Source: Mytilisepta virgata
Lineage: Eukaryota; Mollusca; Bivalvia; Mytilida; Mytilidae
NCBI GenBank assembly: GCA_028015205.1
Contig: CM051519.1
Location: 93,455,539-93,519,538, forward strand
Length of the DNA: 64,000 nt
Reading direction: 5' to 3'
The translations under genes were made by a program, and so were the position numbers. Below the pieces are notes generated by a model. That model had not been told where the DNA came from. It saw nothing but the letters and a program-made list of their open reading frames with translations, and did no database searches. Below are positions 26,801-41,800 of the stretch, one piece after another (within the stretch, counting starts at the first letter, position 1; each line of letters begins with the position of its first letter).

Positions 26801-29800
26801 ATCTCATAAAAAAATGCATGCAGATTTTTTTTTTTAAATTAAGGATGCTCGCTGGTTATGTTTTGGTTTTTTTGTCAGATTTTCGGAATCCTCGGGTTTT
26901 ATCCATTTCTTAAACATGAAATGTTTTGCCCATGAACCCCCACTTTTTTTTTTATAATTCAATCATATACCGTAATTACTCTAATTATTGGACACTAAAA
27001 TACACCTATTTTTTAGGAAAATTGGAAAAGTGTCGAAAAAATAGAGTTTTCGTATTTCCGTCCACATCGTTGTCATTTTTTGACTTCATATGATCGACCT
27101 AGTCAATGTACTTTAAGAATATGCAATCAAAATAATGGTTCATACTTGCGGTATTGTTATTATACCCCCGCTTTTGAAAAAAGCGGGGTATATAGTATTC
27201 GTTGTGTCCGTCCGTCCGTCTGTCTGTCGTGCCGTCCGTCCGTCCATCCGTCCGTCGCGCCGTCCGTCCGTCCGTCCGTCCGTCCGACCTTTGTATCCGC
27301 AACTCCTCCTAAACTACTGAATGGAATTTGATGAAACTTTCAGAGAATCTTCATCCCATGATGGCATTGTGCACCTCCTATTTTAGAATTTGATCGGACC
27401 AATTTTTGGGGTTTCCTATATAAAAACATGGACTTTGACTTTCAATGTGATAGGGGGTACCATGATGCCATCCGCAACTCCTCCTAAACCACTGTATGGA
27501 ATTTGATGAAACTTTCAGAGGATCTTTATTACATGATGCCATAGTGCACCTCCTATTTTAGATTTTGATCTGATGAATATTTGGGGTTACCCATACCAAA
27601 ACATGGACTTTGACATTCATTGTGATAGGGGTACCATGATGCCATCCACAACTCCTCCTAAACCACTGAATGGAATTTGATGAAACTTTCAGAGGATCTT
27701 TATTACATGATGCCATAGTGCACCTCCTATTTTAGATTTTGATCTGATGAATATTTGGGGTTACCCATACCAAAACATGGACTTTGACATTCATTGTGAT
27801 AGGGGTACCATGATGCCATCCGCAACTCCTCCTAAACCACTGAATGGAATTTGATGAAACTTTCAGAGGATCTTTATTACATGATGCCATAGTGCACCTC
27901 CTATTTTAGATTTTGATCTGATGAATATTTGGGGTTACCCATACCAAAACATGGACTTTGACATTCATTGTGATAGGGGTACCATGATGCCATCCGCAAC
28001 TCCTCCTAAACCACTGAATGGAATTTGATGAAACTTTCAGAGGATCGTTATTACATGATGCCATTATGCACCTCCTATTTTAGATTTTGATCCGATGAAT
28101 ATTTGGGGTTACCCATACCAAAACATGGACTTTGACATTCATTGTGATAGGGGTACCATGATGCCATCCGCAACTCCTTTTAAACCACTGAATGGAATTT
28201 GATGAAACTTTCAGAGGATCTTTATTACATGATGCTGTAGTGCACCTCCTATTTTAGATTTTGATCTGACCAACATTTGGGGTTTTCCATACCAACACAT
28301 GGACTTTGCCATTCATTGTGATAGGGGGTACCAGTATGCCATCCGCAACTCCTCCTAAACCACTAAAGGGAATTCCATGAGACTTTCAGAGAATCTTTAT
28401 CACATGATGCCATAGTGCACCTCCAATTTCGATTTTGATCTGACCAACTTTTTATGTTTTCCATAGCAAAACATTGACTTTGCCATTCCTTGTGATAGAG
28501 GGTGCGGGGGTATCAATTAGTGAGCTTTGCTCACAGTATTTCTAGTTTGATTTTGCTTTCATGATTTATCTTTTTGTACATTTAAGTAAATTGAATGTTG
28601 AAGACGAAAACAGTAGCAAACTTCAAACGACCTGCCATGTTGTTGACTAATATGTGGCCATCTCACAAATTATTTTTACGATCTGGATTTGGAGCATCTC
28701 ACAAATGATTTTTACAACACATGTTACGTTTGTAGTCTCATCGTCTTTTTAGAAAATATTATAACTATTACATTTAAATGTTTTATAAACAATGATAAGA
28801 GGATCTGTTTTGTAAAAACTTTATTCATTTCATTTCAAATTTTTTAAATTTATTTCTCTGGGAAACACGAATACGCAATTCCGTTCCGAAACTCGTTTCG
28901 GATTTCTTTTCAAAAGTAAACTTCCAGGTAGGAAAAATTCAATAAAATTTACTTAAAAATTGATCTTGTTTCAATCAAATCTATTAAGATAGATAGTATA
29001 AATGGTTTAGAAAGGCGAAATAAACACTCGATGAGGACTGAAAGTAATTAACTTACCTAAGAAGTTAAAATTACCGACTGTCACCACCTGAGAACAACAA
29101 TCGTAACTTTGACAATTTTTAAATCGTCGAAAAAATAGAGTTATCAAAAAAGTCAATTTTCCTTGATTTTTCACAAGTGTCCAATAATTAGGCCATCCAA
29201 TAATTAGGGTTATTACGGTATACCTTAAAATGGTATTTGACAAAATTTTATGAAATCCTTTTTATTTTTTCATAAATTTTTGAGAGACTGAAGTTGTCAA
29301 TGCAAAGACAATAAAAAATCCAGAGAAAACCCATTTCTTGCAAATTTTCAAGGCCTTATACATGTAGCTCTAAAATGAGCACACGAACCTATATTTTTAT
29401 CTGGCTTATTTGTTTACTATCATATGTTCTCTAAAACTAAAACACCTATTTCAAATCCTATTTATTTCCTATTAGACCAGCGGTAATCCTTAAATATTTT
29501 TGTTTATACACAAGTTTGTTTTTATGGAGATCATAATGTTGATTGGGCCTTGAATAAAGAATTCCAAAAAGTGTTTTTCACTCATTTGTTTGATCAATGG
29601 CTGAAAATGTCCATTTATTATTAAAGTGGTATCTATTGACTTCTGACTTCATATATTTAGCAACTTAATGCCTCTTTTTTAAATTTGAAATTACACAGCA
29701 TATAGAATAAATTAACTGTAATGAATTGTTATGAATTACAGATAGATAAGTGGATGTGTAATAAATTTTATATGTTGTTTTAAGGCATGTGTGGCTATAC

Positions 29801-32800
29801 AGATCCTTGGTGAGATTGGACATGAAGTAAGTGAGAGGTTAGTAAGCAGAGGATGTCATAAAATATTGTTCAATATACTCCAGCAAAACATTGATTCAGG
29901 TAAGTAATTATATGTAAATTTTATGGGGGATCCCTTAAAAATATGATAAAGAACTCAAGTGAATCAACAACTGTCAAAGAGTTGTGCTAGGGTTTGCACT
30001 TTTTGATAATGGAGAGAAGTTGTCAGAAAACAAGAAATGTAGTATAATTTTTGGTGTATAGGTCGATACTTTTTCCCTCTGAAGCTTTGGGTTCGACCTA
30101 TGCAATGCATCAACCTATCTTAAGATTTTTTAAAGTATTTTCATAGACCCTAACATACCCTTTTTTTGTTACTATTAATAAAGCGATTTAAGAACTGCTT
30201 CGACCTATACACGTCATCAACCTATACTCCAAAAATTACAGTATATTTGGTAAAAATTGGTCATTCGACCTATATGCCTCATCAACCTATAGTCATAAAA
30301 TTACTGTATTACCATAATGACAGTCCATTGGTGCCTATGCCAAATTGTGTATAGAGGTTAATTCATGGTTCAATGTCTTTGTAAACTTGTTTATTATTTT
30401 CAGTCACAAACCACTCATGAAAATCAGTCAATGCTGGTGTGTAGATTAATCTTGAAGAGTACCGAGTAGTCTTTTTATTAGGTTTATGTATTATTGTTTG
30501 TTATCTGTTTCATGATTACATGAAGACATGTTATAATATGTACTTGAAGCCATTTTTGCAATAACTTTCAATGAATGGACTTACCGGGCAAACAAAATTA
30601 CCGGCCAGCATCATATAGTAATTTCAAATGCCATATATAAGAGATGGGATTGGAAAAATATTATAAGTTACAGAGTGTGTAGTTAACCTAATACGGTATA
30701 TATGGCGCTCTCACCCCGTACGAAATTTGCTTACCCAGTATATACCGTATTAGGTCAACTACACACTACACTTTCTTTAAACAATAACAACCCTTTGCTA
30801 AGCCCTCTTCAAAAGAACTATATAAGGGGCAACCATTTGATTTTTAGGGGGGAGCAAGAAATCAAATTTATGATCCCGCCTATTTTTTTTGGCAAAATTT
30901 TGGTCCTGGCTTTTTTTTGTTGGCTGCTATTGCGGCCCAAATTTTTGTTTTCATTTACTGTAAACCCATAAATTTCCTGATTGACACAGGTCATACATAT
31001 TTTTTCACATACAAAGTGATCCTGTCTTTTTATTTTGGCAAAATCCTGATCCTGCCTTTTCAAATTTGATCCTAGCCCCCCTCCCCCCCCCCCCATAAAA
31101 ATCAAATGGTTGCACCCTAAATTATCTTTAATGTATCTGGATGACCATTGTACAACGAGAAATAATACATGACTTGGGATTTATGTATGCTTAATACTCC
31201 CCCAGAGCACCTTACTCCATAGTCTTTATGTTGCTCATTATCATGATTATCATTGCTTTATGTGCATATGCTTTGGCAAAATGTACTTTACTATGCACAG
31301 TATTCAAATAATACAAATAGTATTTCAGTCCAGCTGTTGTCGTCCACCATCTTTGTAGTAATAAATAATATAAAACAGCGATAACTCTAGCGGAAAACAT
31401 GTATTGAAAAAACAAGATGTCAACTGCCCCTTATTAAATATACGGGGTTTTGATGTTTACTCGTTTAACCAATCATATCCTTGCAATTTAGCAGGAGGTA
31501 AGATATATGTTATTCTAGGACTGTGGGAATATTCTAAATGTTGGATATTGCATACATATATCATTTAATGTTTTTTTGTTTATACTTTAATGTATGTTTT
31601 CAGAATTGCAAGATTTGATATGTGACTGTATGTATGTTATGGGATTAAATCAGGATCTTAAGTCAAAGATGTTGTGTACGTGCACCAAAGGAGTACTCAT
31701 AGTAAGATTTTGGACAATTCTAAATTAAGCATGACTAATTCTGTACCCATGAAAATAAGTCAAAGATGTTGTGTACATGCACCAAAGGAGTACTCATAGT
31801 AAGATTTTGGACAATTCTAAATTAAGCATGGCTAATTCTGTACCCATGAAAATAAGTCAAAGATGTTGTGTACATGCACCAAAGGAGTACTCATAGTAAG
31901 ATTTTGGACAATTCTAAATTAAGCATGTCTAATTCTGTACAAAAAAAAATAGATTAATCCAATGTATATCAGTGATACGATACCACTAAAATCTTCTTAT
32001 ATAGTAGATAATTTTTGAATAAGTATAGTTCAGAAAAGTGATGTTTTATAACCCAATAAAAGTCAAATTCTTGTTCAGCATGTGATCACATGACAATGTT
32101 GATGGCACTGCAATGTACTGGAGTAATATTTCAAGACAATATGGAGAATTTTTGAAATAAGGAGTCATATTTATACTTGTTAAATGTAAAATATAGTTAT
32201 AAAAAATGAGTGCTTCATTTTTAGATTTATCGGACTATAAAAGCCTTGGCCGAAGAACATGTCATATATTCAAAACAATTCTCAAAATTATTTCCCCAAT
32301 AAATGGCAGTTCTTTGTTCAAGAGGATGGGGAGGCATAAAAACTAATTCTCTAGTTTTTTCCTTAAATAAATCAAATATTTTAATGATTTGTCATTGTTT
32401 TATTCAGGGAGCTGAATGTTTGTTAGAACTGGGAGCTGATGTCAACTATACAGATGATGGAATTACATGTCTTTGTCAAGCTGTAAGGAATCAGGATGAA
32501 GGTCTTGTGAGACTGATCCTGAAACATGTAAGCAAAAAGTTATATATAAAATGCTATTGCTTTTGATATATTTTTTTGTACATTTATTATTCAAATAAAT
32601 CCTTATTACGTAGTTAACCATGAGATTTTAGTTGAAAAATTTTTTCTCCTATGACTTCTTCATCATGCCAGAAGTTAAAATATTTCATAAGTATCAACTT
32701 ATGGGGGGCTTTGGTGGCCGAGTGATCTAGGTAGTTCGTCATGACTAATGATCACTAGCCCATCAACACTGTGGTGGGTGTGTTCGAATCCGATCTTAAT

Positions 32801-35800
32801 TGACAAGGATTGCCAATTTTCCTACCAAAGGCCGTGGTTCTCTCCGGGTACTCTGGCTTCCTCCACCAATAAAAACTGGCTGCCACGAAATAGCCAAATG
32901 TGCTGAAAACGGCATAAAAACCCAACTAAACAAACAAACAAACAATCAACTTATGGTAAGTATCAACTTAAGGTGAGGGATTTTTACAGTCAAAAGATGA
33001 TACAGAAACCTAACATTGACCATATTACAGTGATCTATTTTATATGACTTAACGCATACTGATACAATAATGTTGGCAAAAAATTAGTACAACTTTATAT
33101 GTCAACTGAATCTGCTTCATGACAAAAAAATGCCTCGGTGGTCTTGTGGTAGCATGCTAGCCTTGAGTGCAGAAGGTCACAGGTTTGATGCCTGGCAGGG
33201 TCAAACCAAAGACATTAAAATTGGTATTTGCTGGTGCTCAACCAAGCATGCAGCATCTAGGAGTAAGAGCAAGGGACTGGTCGGCTTGGGGTCAGTAAAA
33301 TGTGTCCGACTGGGGTGATATGTCTTCCTGCAGACTGTTACTGCTTGAGCTAACACGTTAAAAATCTGGCTCTACATGTATGTCTAGTACAGAGCAGGGA
33401 TCATTTTCATACCATATCAACATGTTCTCGTCCTGATATGCACCTAATGGTTACCACTGGACATTAAACAATAATTCATCCATCCATCATTACAAAAAAT
33501 GTCAAATACATTTTCTATCAGTTTAAGTCTGTAGAGTTGTAAGTACCAACTACGTTCCAATATAGCTTACCGGTATATGTTTTTTTGTGTCTGCAGAATG
33601 TCACAGATTTGTGGAAACCACTGAGGCTAAGTTTAGAATTAGGAATGGATACAGAAGTTGGGAATATAATCACTGGACATATACTGGGATATATAGGTGA
33701 TAGATCAGGTGGGTAATCGGACATATACTGGGATATATAGGTAATAGATTTGGTGGGTAATCGGACATATACTGGGATATATAGGTGAAAGATCTGGTGG
33801 GTAATCGGACATATACTGGGATATATAGGTGATAGATCAGAGGGGTAATCAGACATATACTGGGATATATAGGTGATAGATCAGGTGGATAATCGGACAT
33901 ATACTGGGATATATAGGTGATAGATCAGGTGGGTAATTAGACATATACTGGGATATATAGGCGATAGATCAGGTGGGTAATCGGACATATACTGGGATAT
34001 ATAGGCGATAGATCAGGTGGGTAATCGGACATATACTGGAATATATAGGTGATAGATCAGGTGGGTAATCGGACATATACTGGGATATATAGGTGATAGA
34101 TCTGGTGGGAAATCGGACATATACTGGAATATATAGGCAATAGATCAGGTGGGTAATCAGACAAATACTGGGATAAATAGGTGATAGATCAGGTGGGTAA
34201 TCGGACATATACTGGGATATATAGCTGATAGATCTGGTGGGTAATTGGACATATAAAGGGATATATAGGTGATAGATCTGGTGGGTAATCGGACATACAT
34301 GTATACTGGGATATATAGCTGAAAGATCAGGTGGGTAATCGGACATATACTGGGATATATAGGTGATAGATCAGGTGGGTAATCTGACATATACTGGGAT
34401 ATATAGGTGATAGATCAGGTGGGTAATCCGACATATACTGGGATATATAGGTAATAGATCAGGTGGGTAATCAGACATATACTGGGATATATAGGTGATA
34501 GATCAGGTGGGTAATCAGATATATACTGGGATATATAGGTGATAGATCTAGTGGGAAATCAGACATATACTGGGATATATAGGTGATAGATCTGGTGGGT
34601 AATCAGAAATATACTGGGATATATAGGTGATAGATCTAGTGGGAAATCAGACATATACTGGGATATATAGGTGATAGATCTGGTGGGTAATCGGAAATGT
34701 ACTGGGATATATAGGTGATAGATCAGGTGGATAATCAGACATATACTGGGATATATAGGTGATAGATCTGGTGGGTAATCGGAAATATACTGGGATATAT
34801 AGGTGATAGATCAGGTGTGTAATTGGACATATACTGGGATAGATCTGGTGGGTAATCAGACATACACTGGGATATATAGGTGATAGATCTGGTGGGTAAT
34901 CGGAAATATACTGGGATATATAGGTGATAGATCAGGTGGGTAATTGGACATATACTGGGATAGATCTGGTGGGTAATCAGACATACACTGGGATATATAG
35001 GTGATAGATCTGGTGGGTAATCGGAAATATACTGGGATATATAGGTGATAGATCAGGTGGGTAATTGGACATATACTGGGATAGATCTGGTGGGTAATCA
35101 GAAATATACTAGGATATATAGGTGATAGATCAGGTGGATAATCGGACATATACTGCGATATATAGGTGATAAATCAGGTGGGTAATCAGACATATACTGG
35201 GATATATAGGTGATAGATCAGGTGGGTAATCAGATATATACTGGGATATATAGGTGATAGATCTGGTGGGTAATCAGACATATACTGGGATATATAGGTG
35301 ATAGATCTGGTGGCTAATCGGAAATATACTGGGATATATAGGTGATAGATCAGGTGGGTAATTGGAGATATACTGGGATAGATCTTGTGGGTAATCGGAC
35401 ATATACTGGGATATATAGGTGATAGATCTGGTGGATAATCGGACATATACTGCAATATATAGGTGATAAATCAGGTGGGTAATCAGACATATACTGGGAT
35501 ATATAGGTGATAGATCAGGTGGGTAATCAGACATATACTGGGATATATAGGTAATAGATCAGGTGGGTAATCAGATATATACTGGGATATATAGGTGATA
35601 GATCTGGTGGGTAATCAGACATATACTGGGATATATAGGTGATAGATCAGGTAGGTAATGGGACATATACTGGGATATATAGGTGATAGATCTGGTGGGT
35701 AATTGGACATATACTGGGATATATAGGTGATAGATCAGGTGGGTAATGGGACATATACTGGGATATATAGGTGATAGATCTGGTGGGTAATCGGACATAT

Positions 35801-38800
35801 ACTGGGATATATAGGTGATAGATCTGGTGGCTAATCGGAAATATACTGGGATATATAGGTGATAGATCAGGTGGGTAATTGGACATATACAGGGATAGAT
35901 CTGGTGGGTAATTGGACATATACTGGGATATATAGGTCATAGATAAGGTGGGTAATCGGACATATACTGAGATTTTTTGGTGTTAGATCAGCTGGGTAAT
36001 CGGACATATACTGGGATTTTTTGGTAATAGATCTGGTGGGTAATCGGACATATACTGGGATACATTGGTCTGTTGGAGATAGATATTGTAATATTTTATT
36101 GTTTTTAATATCCACATTTTAAATACAAATATTAATTTTTAACAACATTTAGCCTATGGAATTTTGACATGCATAAAATCTTATTTGTGTTTATAATGAT
36201 TTCTCCAAAATTTGGAATCAAAGAAAATTTAAAAATTATCCATTGAAACTTTAAATATTTCTGAGATTAATCATAACAATTTCATATTTATAGGATAAGA
36301 AATAACATCAGTACAGTTTGAAAAAATGGTAGTTTTATATGAATTGTATAGGTAAATATACAGGTGGGAACCCATTTATGGCCTTTGAGTGTACATTTCA
36401 GCAAGAAAACACATTTTGCTTGAAAATAACTCTTTAACACACTTAATAAAACATTTCACTCTGTCAGTTTCAACATGATTTCAGAGAAAAAAAATTGTTT
36501 GGCTTTGATAGAAAGATATGTTTAAAAAAAATCTTCTGAATACTTCAAAATCCTTATTATTGGTATGGATTGATTACTCCATTTTTTAGACTTTGAGAAA
36601 TTGCTGATATGAACTAAGATGACTTTCTATTTAACAGGAGAACAAGCACTATGGAACAATCTTGGTTTGGAGACATTAAAAACTGAGTGGATGACAGTTG
36701 CTTTTGCCAGACTACCCTTACTGAGAAACGAGTCTGGTTTGTAATAATGCAGCAGAAAGAATGTTTTTTTACCTCTATGTCATAATAAGGGATGAATTTA
36801 TTTCCATGTTTTAACCAAATTCTGTTTTTGCGATCCGGCTTCATACATTACAATGTCATTATTATTATAATTGCTTCCAGTATATCTTTTTGTTTTTTTT
36901 CTCTTTTGGTAAAATAATCCCTGCATAATAGAAGGGTTTGAAGAGAATTTCATTGCAGAAAAATTTTTTATTGTAAGAAATTTGATTTACCAGATTGTTT
37001 AACAAGGTCTGCTAACTAGTGTTCGAAAATCCAAAATTGATTTTAGTGAATAAAATCACTATCTTTTCTGAATAAATGATGGACATTATAAGATCTGAAA
37101 ATTAAATTCATGTCAGATTACATAAGATTTGCTTTAATTGATACATTGCCTTTTTCCTATCCCTAAAATATTTGATATCCTTTTCAGATTTAAGTAAACA
37201 GCTGGCACACAGAATAAAAACAAGTTTCGAAAGAAAAAATCGTAGACTTTTAGCCTATACAAAGAGTGACTCAGAAATTATGAAGACGTATGGAAGACAT
37301 GAGTTTTTCAGATACAAGATAAAGTCAGACTCCTCAGTATTGTCCAGACAAATGGAAAGTAAGTGTAGTATCTAGGTAAAAATTAGCGGTGATACAATAT
37401 TTGTTATTTGTGGTCATATTGTTATATTTGGATATGATTATTATCATTCACTAAGCATTCTTATTACCATAATTTATTTAATATTGCTTGGCTTAACTTT
37501 TGAACTTTCATTTAAAAAAAATTAGTTTTTGAAATGGACAAATTTTTTGTCACTTACAAGAATGTCCAACTCATAGTCAACTCTTTTGTTGGGTTTATAA
37601 ATTCATAGATTATTCTCTCCACAAAATCCACGAAAATTGGTGTACCACAAATAATATTATAGATTGTACCATGACTAGATTACTAATTACTGAGTTCAAA
37701 AATTTAAAAATGATAGTAATGAGTACAATTTTTAAATCAATCTATTTGAATTTACAGATCTGGAATTTTTTCCATATAATCACATCTGTTTATTTCTCCC
37801 ATGTATAACAGTTCATAATGTTAAATTTTCACATTATTTTACTTTCTTTCAAAATTCCAGGTAATTGATTTGATTTGATATTATTAACTTAATGTGTTTG
37901 TTTAATTCTAGTTAAATACGTAAGCGTATAGCATCAAAATATGCTCTGAAGTAATTTTTAATCTCGGGGGCCTCGGTGGCCGAGTGGTCTAGGTAGTTCG
38001 TCATGACTACTGATGATCACTAGCCTGTCAACGCTGGGGTTGTAAGTTCGAATCTCACCTGTGGCGGGTTGTGTTTGACTTCGATCTTAATTGACAAGGA
38101 TTGCCAATTTTCCTACTGAAGGTCGGTGGCTCTCTCCGGGTACCCTGGCTTCCTCCACCAATAAAAACTGGCCGCCGCAAAATGGCCAAATGTGTTGAAA
38201 ACAGCGTTAAACTCCAACTAAACAAACAATAAACAAACAATTTTGAATCTCTATCATAACCAATATTTGTTCAGAACAGATTTTGCAACTGTATCTGTAA
38301 ATATCTAAATGATGTTTTACACACAATTCACACGGGAATTATATCATCGAAACATATCTCCCAAATTTTATAATTACTCAGCATATTGTGAAAATTTAAC
38401 CATGACCAATTGTTATGGAAATAGTTCAATTTATCAAACAATTCAAACAGGTGGGATGGGACACAAAGGGGAACAAATTTTGAGGGCCACTGTAAAAGGA
38501 GGATCATTGGATAGAGTGGGATAATTTAGGCTTCTGTAGCGGCCATTAGCCCACTCTTTTTTGAAAACTACAGAAGAGGTCTTTAGCATGCAGGAAGTGT
38601 GACATTCTCCAAACACGTTACCACTATGGTCCACAGTCAGGCTTTCCGTATTATGACCTGACAACCCCCCAACGAGAGGGTCTGTCCTATCCGCTACCTC
38701 GGGACGTGCATATTCATTATGTTATACACATCCTAATTTGGGTAATGATTACATGTTGCTGTCATAATTGTTTCTTGTCAGAACATAAAGGGTCATTAAA

Positions 38801-41800
38801 ATTGGGTCACCTTAGTTCTTTGTTGCATTAAAACAGTGATTTTCATGATTTCCATGGATAATTAATAATTCAATAAACACAACTGAAGTATCAACGATAT
38901 GGTGCATTCTATTGTAATATTTATTTTTTTTCATACAGAAATATTCTCAATATAGTAAATATGCAATACAATGACAGATGTTGTTGATTGGAGATAACGA
39001 AAGCAATTACAATAATTTTGTCACTTGGTGACATGAATTTACTTTGAGATAACCAAAATTCGAGTAATCTAGTTTAGGCTCACCAGGAGCCATTTCTATA
39101 TGGAACAGTTTGGGATCACGTAAAAATTTCAACTCTTCCGTGTTCAAGACATCAAGAGTCAGATGTATATCCAACTGGTAAATTGGTAAAAGGCAGTATC
39201 TTATGGTTATATTATTTTGTTACATTTAAAAGAAACACATCCTAAAGATTCAGTACCACAGAAGATGCATAGATCAAACTCTGATGGTATGTTAAAATTT
39301 AAAGGATTACAGATATGTGGTATACGGCAACAGTTGTCTCCCATACTCAGTCCCAGGAGTAGTGTAGAATGGCTAGATGTTACGTCCAGTACAGTATCAG
39401 ATGGCAATGAAAGTTCAGATAATGGTATTGTAATCTATTTACATGTATATAATTTCTTTGTTTTACGAAAATGAATGAAGGTCATTTAAGGTACAGCATT
39501 TGAAGACTGATCGATATATATTTGATAAGATTTCATCATGACATAATGACATATGTCTGAAATTACATCTATGAAATTTTTTTATGCCCCGCCACAAATG
39601 TGGCTGGGGCATATAGATTTAACCTTGTCTGTACGTCCACCCGGTTAAGTTTTGCGTTTAGCTCACTTTCTTAGAAACCTATAGTAATATATCAATGATA
39701 TTTCACCACTACAGTCGTCTTGTATAGTACAACGCAGTTCAGCAACCTACGTATATTGTTTTTAGGGCAGGGCATCCGTGTCTTATAGACACATTTTCTA
39801 GTTTAATAAAACTTCAAAACTTCAATTACATCAACTGGTTTATTGCTGAAACATATTTTGTCATTAAGTGACCCAAGTTTTTCTGTTTGCATTTAATATT
39901 ATTCTTATTCGTCTTAAAGAACACACACCAAACAATTTCTTTAAATTTCACTGACAATTGGTGATATCAAGGATAAATAAATATAGATTTTATTGTTCAC
40001 AGTCCAAAGAGTTTGTTTATGTTACCCATAATTAAAAAAAATAACCTACTATAACTACAAAATAGGTGAGCAATAAAATGTTATGAATCTAAAGTATTTT
40101 CAGTGGTGTATCCAGTATTTGAATCTGACCAGAATGAGGTTGATGATTGGAAAAAGACAACACTGACTGGGGCCAATGTTCCATATAATCCTTCAGATCC
40201 AAGACATAAGGGATCTACTGAAAAATTGTCAATTCCAGAGAAAATATCTGGTAAGATAACAGTATTTGGTTAATTTCTTCCTTTTGTGGAGAAAATGCTG
40301 CATGAAACATATGTTATACATACCTTATGAATGCCCTTTAGTCTACGAGTCCCAGTATACGGGGATTCAGGATTCCATTTACTGGTGATGAATCCCGGTT
40401 TACCTGGATTGTCATTTAGGTTTTATTTATTTCCTAAAATAATTGTTCTTTTTTATGACAAAAACACATATTCAAAGCAATTTTAACGATTTTCTAAGAA
40501 TTTCAATATAACCATGCATGAAAATTGCTGTTTGCTGACATCTCTTCATGTTTTCATTAAAAAACAAAGAAGATTACACAAAAGAACATATTTTATTGAG
40601 ATTTTAAGTAAAATAAAGAATAAAAATAAAATAGTCCCTTTATAAGATAAACATTATTTGTACTCTTCAAATTAGAACTTGAACTTGTCAACTCCCAAAA
40701 CATTCCTATTGAGATCAATCTTAATGCATACAAAAAATAATGACTACTGGAAAAATCAGGAAAGCAGCTTTGAGTGATAATTACGACTAATTAAAAAAAT
40801 ATATATTATTTTTGGTCAGAAAGAAATATAATATGTTAAACTTGAAAAAATTACAGATTTATATATTACTAAGTCCAAAAAATTGTGCTTTGTAGATTAG
40901 CATTAAGATTTTGGTTTAATTGCCATTTCTGAAATTATTACGAGTAGTAAATAAATAAAGTTTCATAACAAAACATGGTACTCCAAGGAAAATGTCATAA
41001 TCAAAGTAAGACTGGTCGGCTCGGAGTCAGTATAATGTGTCCGAGTGAGGCGATATGTCTTCCTGCGACAGTTACCTCGTGAGCTAGCACATTAAAAATC
41101 CGGCTCAGCGTGTCGGTCTAGTACAAAGCAGGGATGATATTCATTATCATATCAACATGTTCTTGTCCTGATATGCACCTTGCTGTCACTGGACATTAAA
41201 CAACAATTCATCCATCCATCATAATCAAAGTAGAAAAAACTGGCTAGGTCGGGAGACAAGCAAACACCCAGAACAACTGGAAAGCAACAGTCATACTTTT
41301 GACTTGGTACCGACATTTTCAGATGAAAATGGTGGGTTAAATCAGGTTTTACGGCATGCCAAACCTCCCACTTATATGACCATTAACCATTAAAACAACC
41401 AATAAAGGAGGGAAATTTTTGTTATTAAGTTATTATACCCTAATATCTGTTTGACAGTACTTGTTGACACCAATACCCTTAGTGTACCTTTCCATTCACA
41501 CTTGGTAACCTTAGCCCAACCCTACTCAATACTTCAATATGTTCTAGAGGCCAAAATAGTAATAATGTCTGGAAAGAAAATTTGCACTTATCTAACATGT
41601 CAGTCTTGTTTTTTGTTATGTCATTACTTTTTTATGCAAAAAATTAATGCATTACAAATATAAAATGGACATTCAGATGTCATCAAAATTGACAATAATT
41701 ACCAGTAATCATGACTAAAGAATACAAATTATACAGTAACAGTTTGTATTGATAATTCAAACAATATAATATTTTCATATTCCTGTTTCCAGCTTAGAGT

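Noticed and set aside
33518..36115. Many overlapping minus-strand open frames with a repeated S-D-Y-P-P-D-L-S-P-I-Y motif
   Set aside because: They are translations of the 44-bp minisatellite. The unit is not a multiple of three, so several frames stay open by composition; they overlap each other and the intron of a plus-strand gene.
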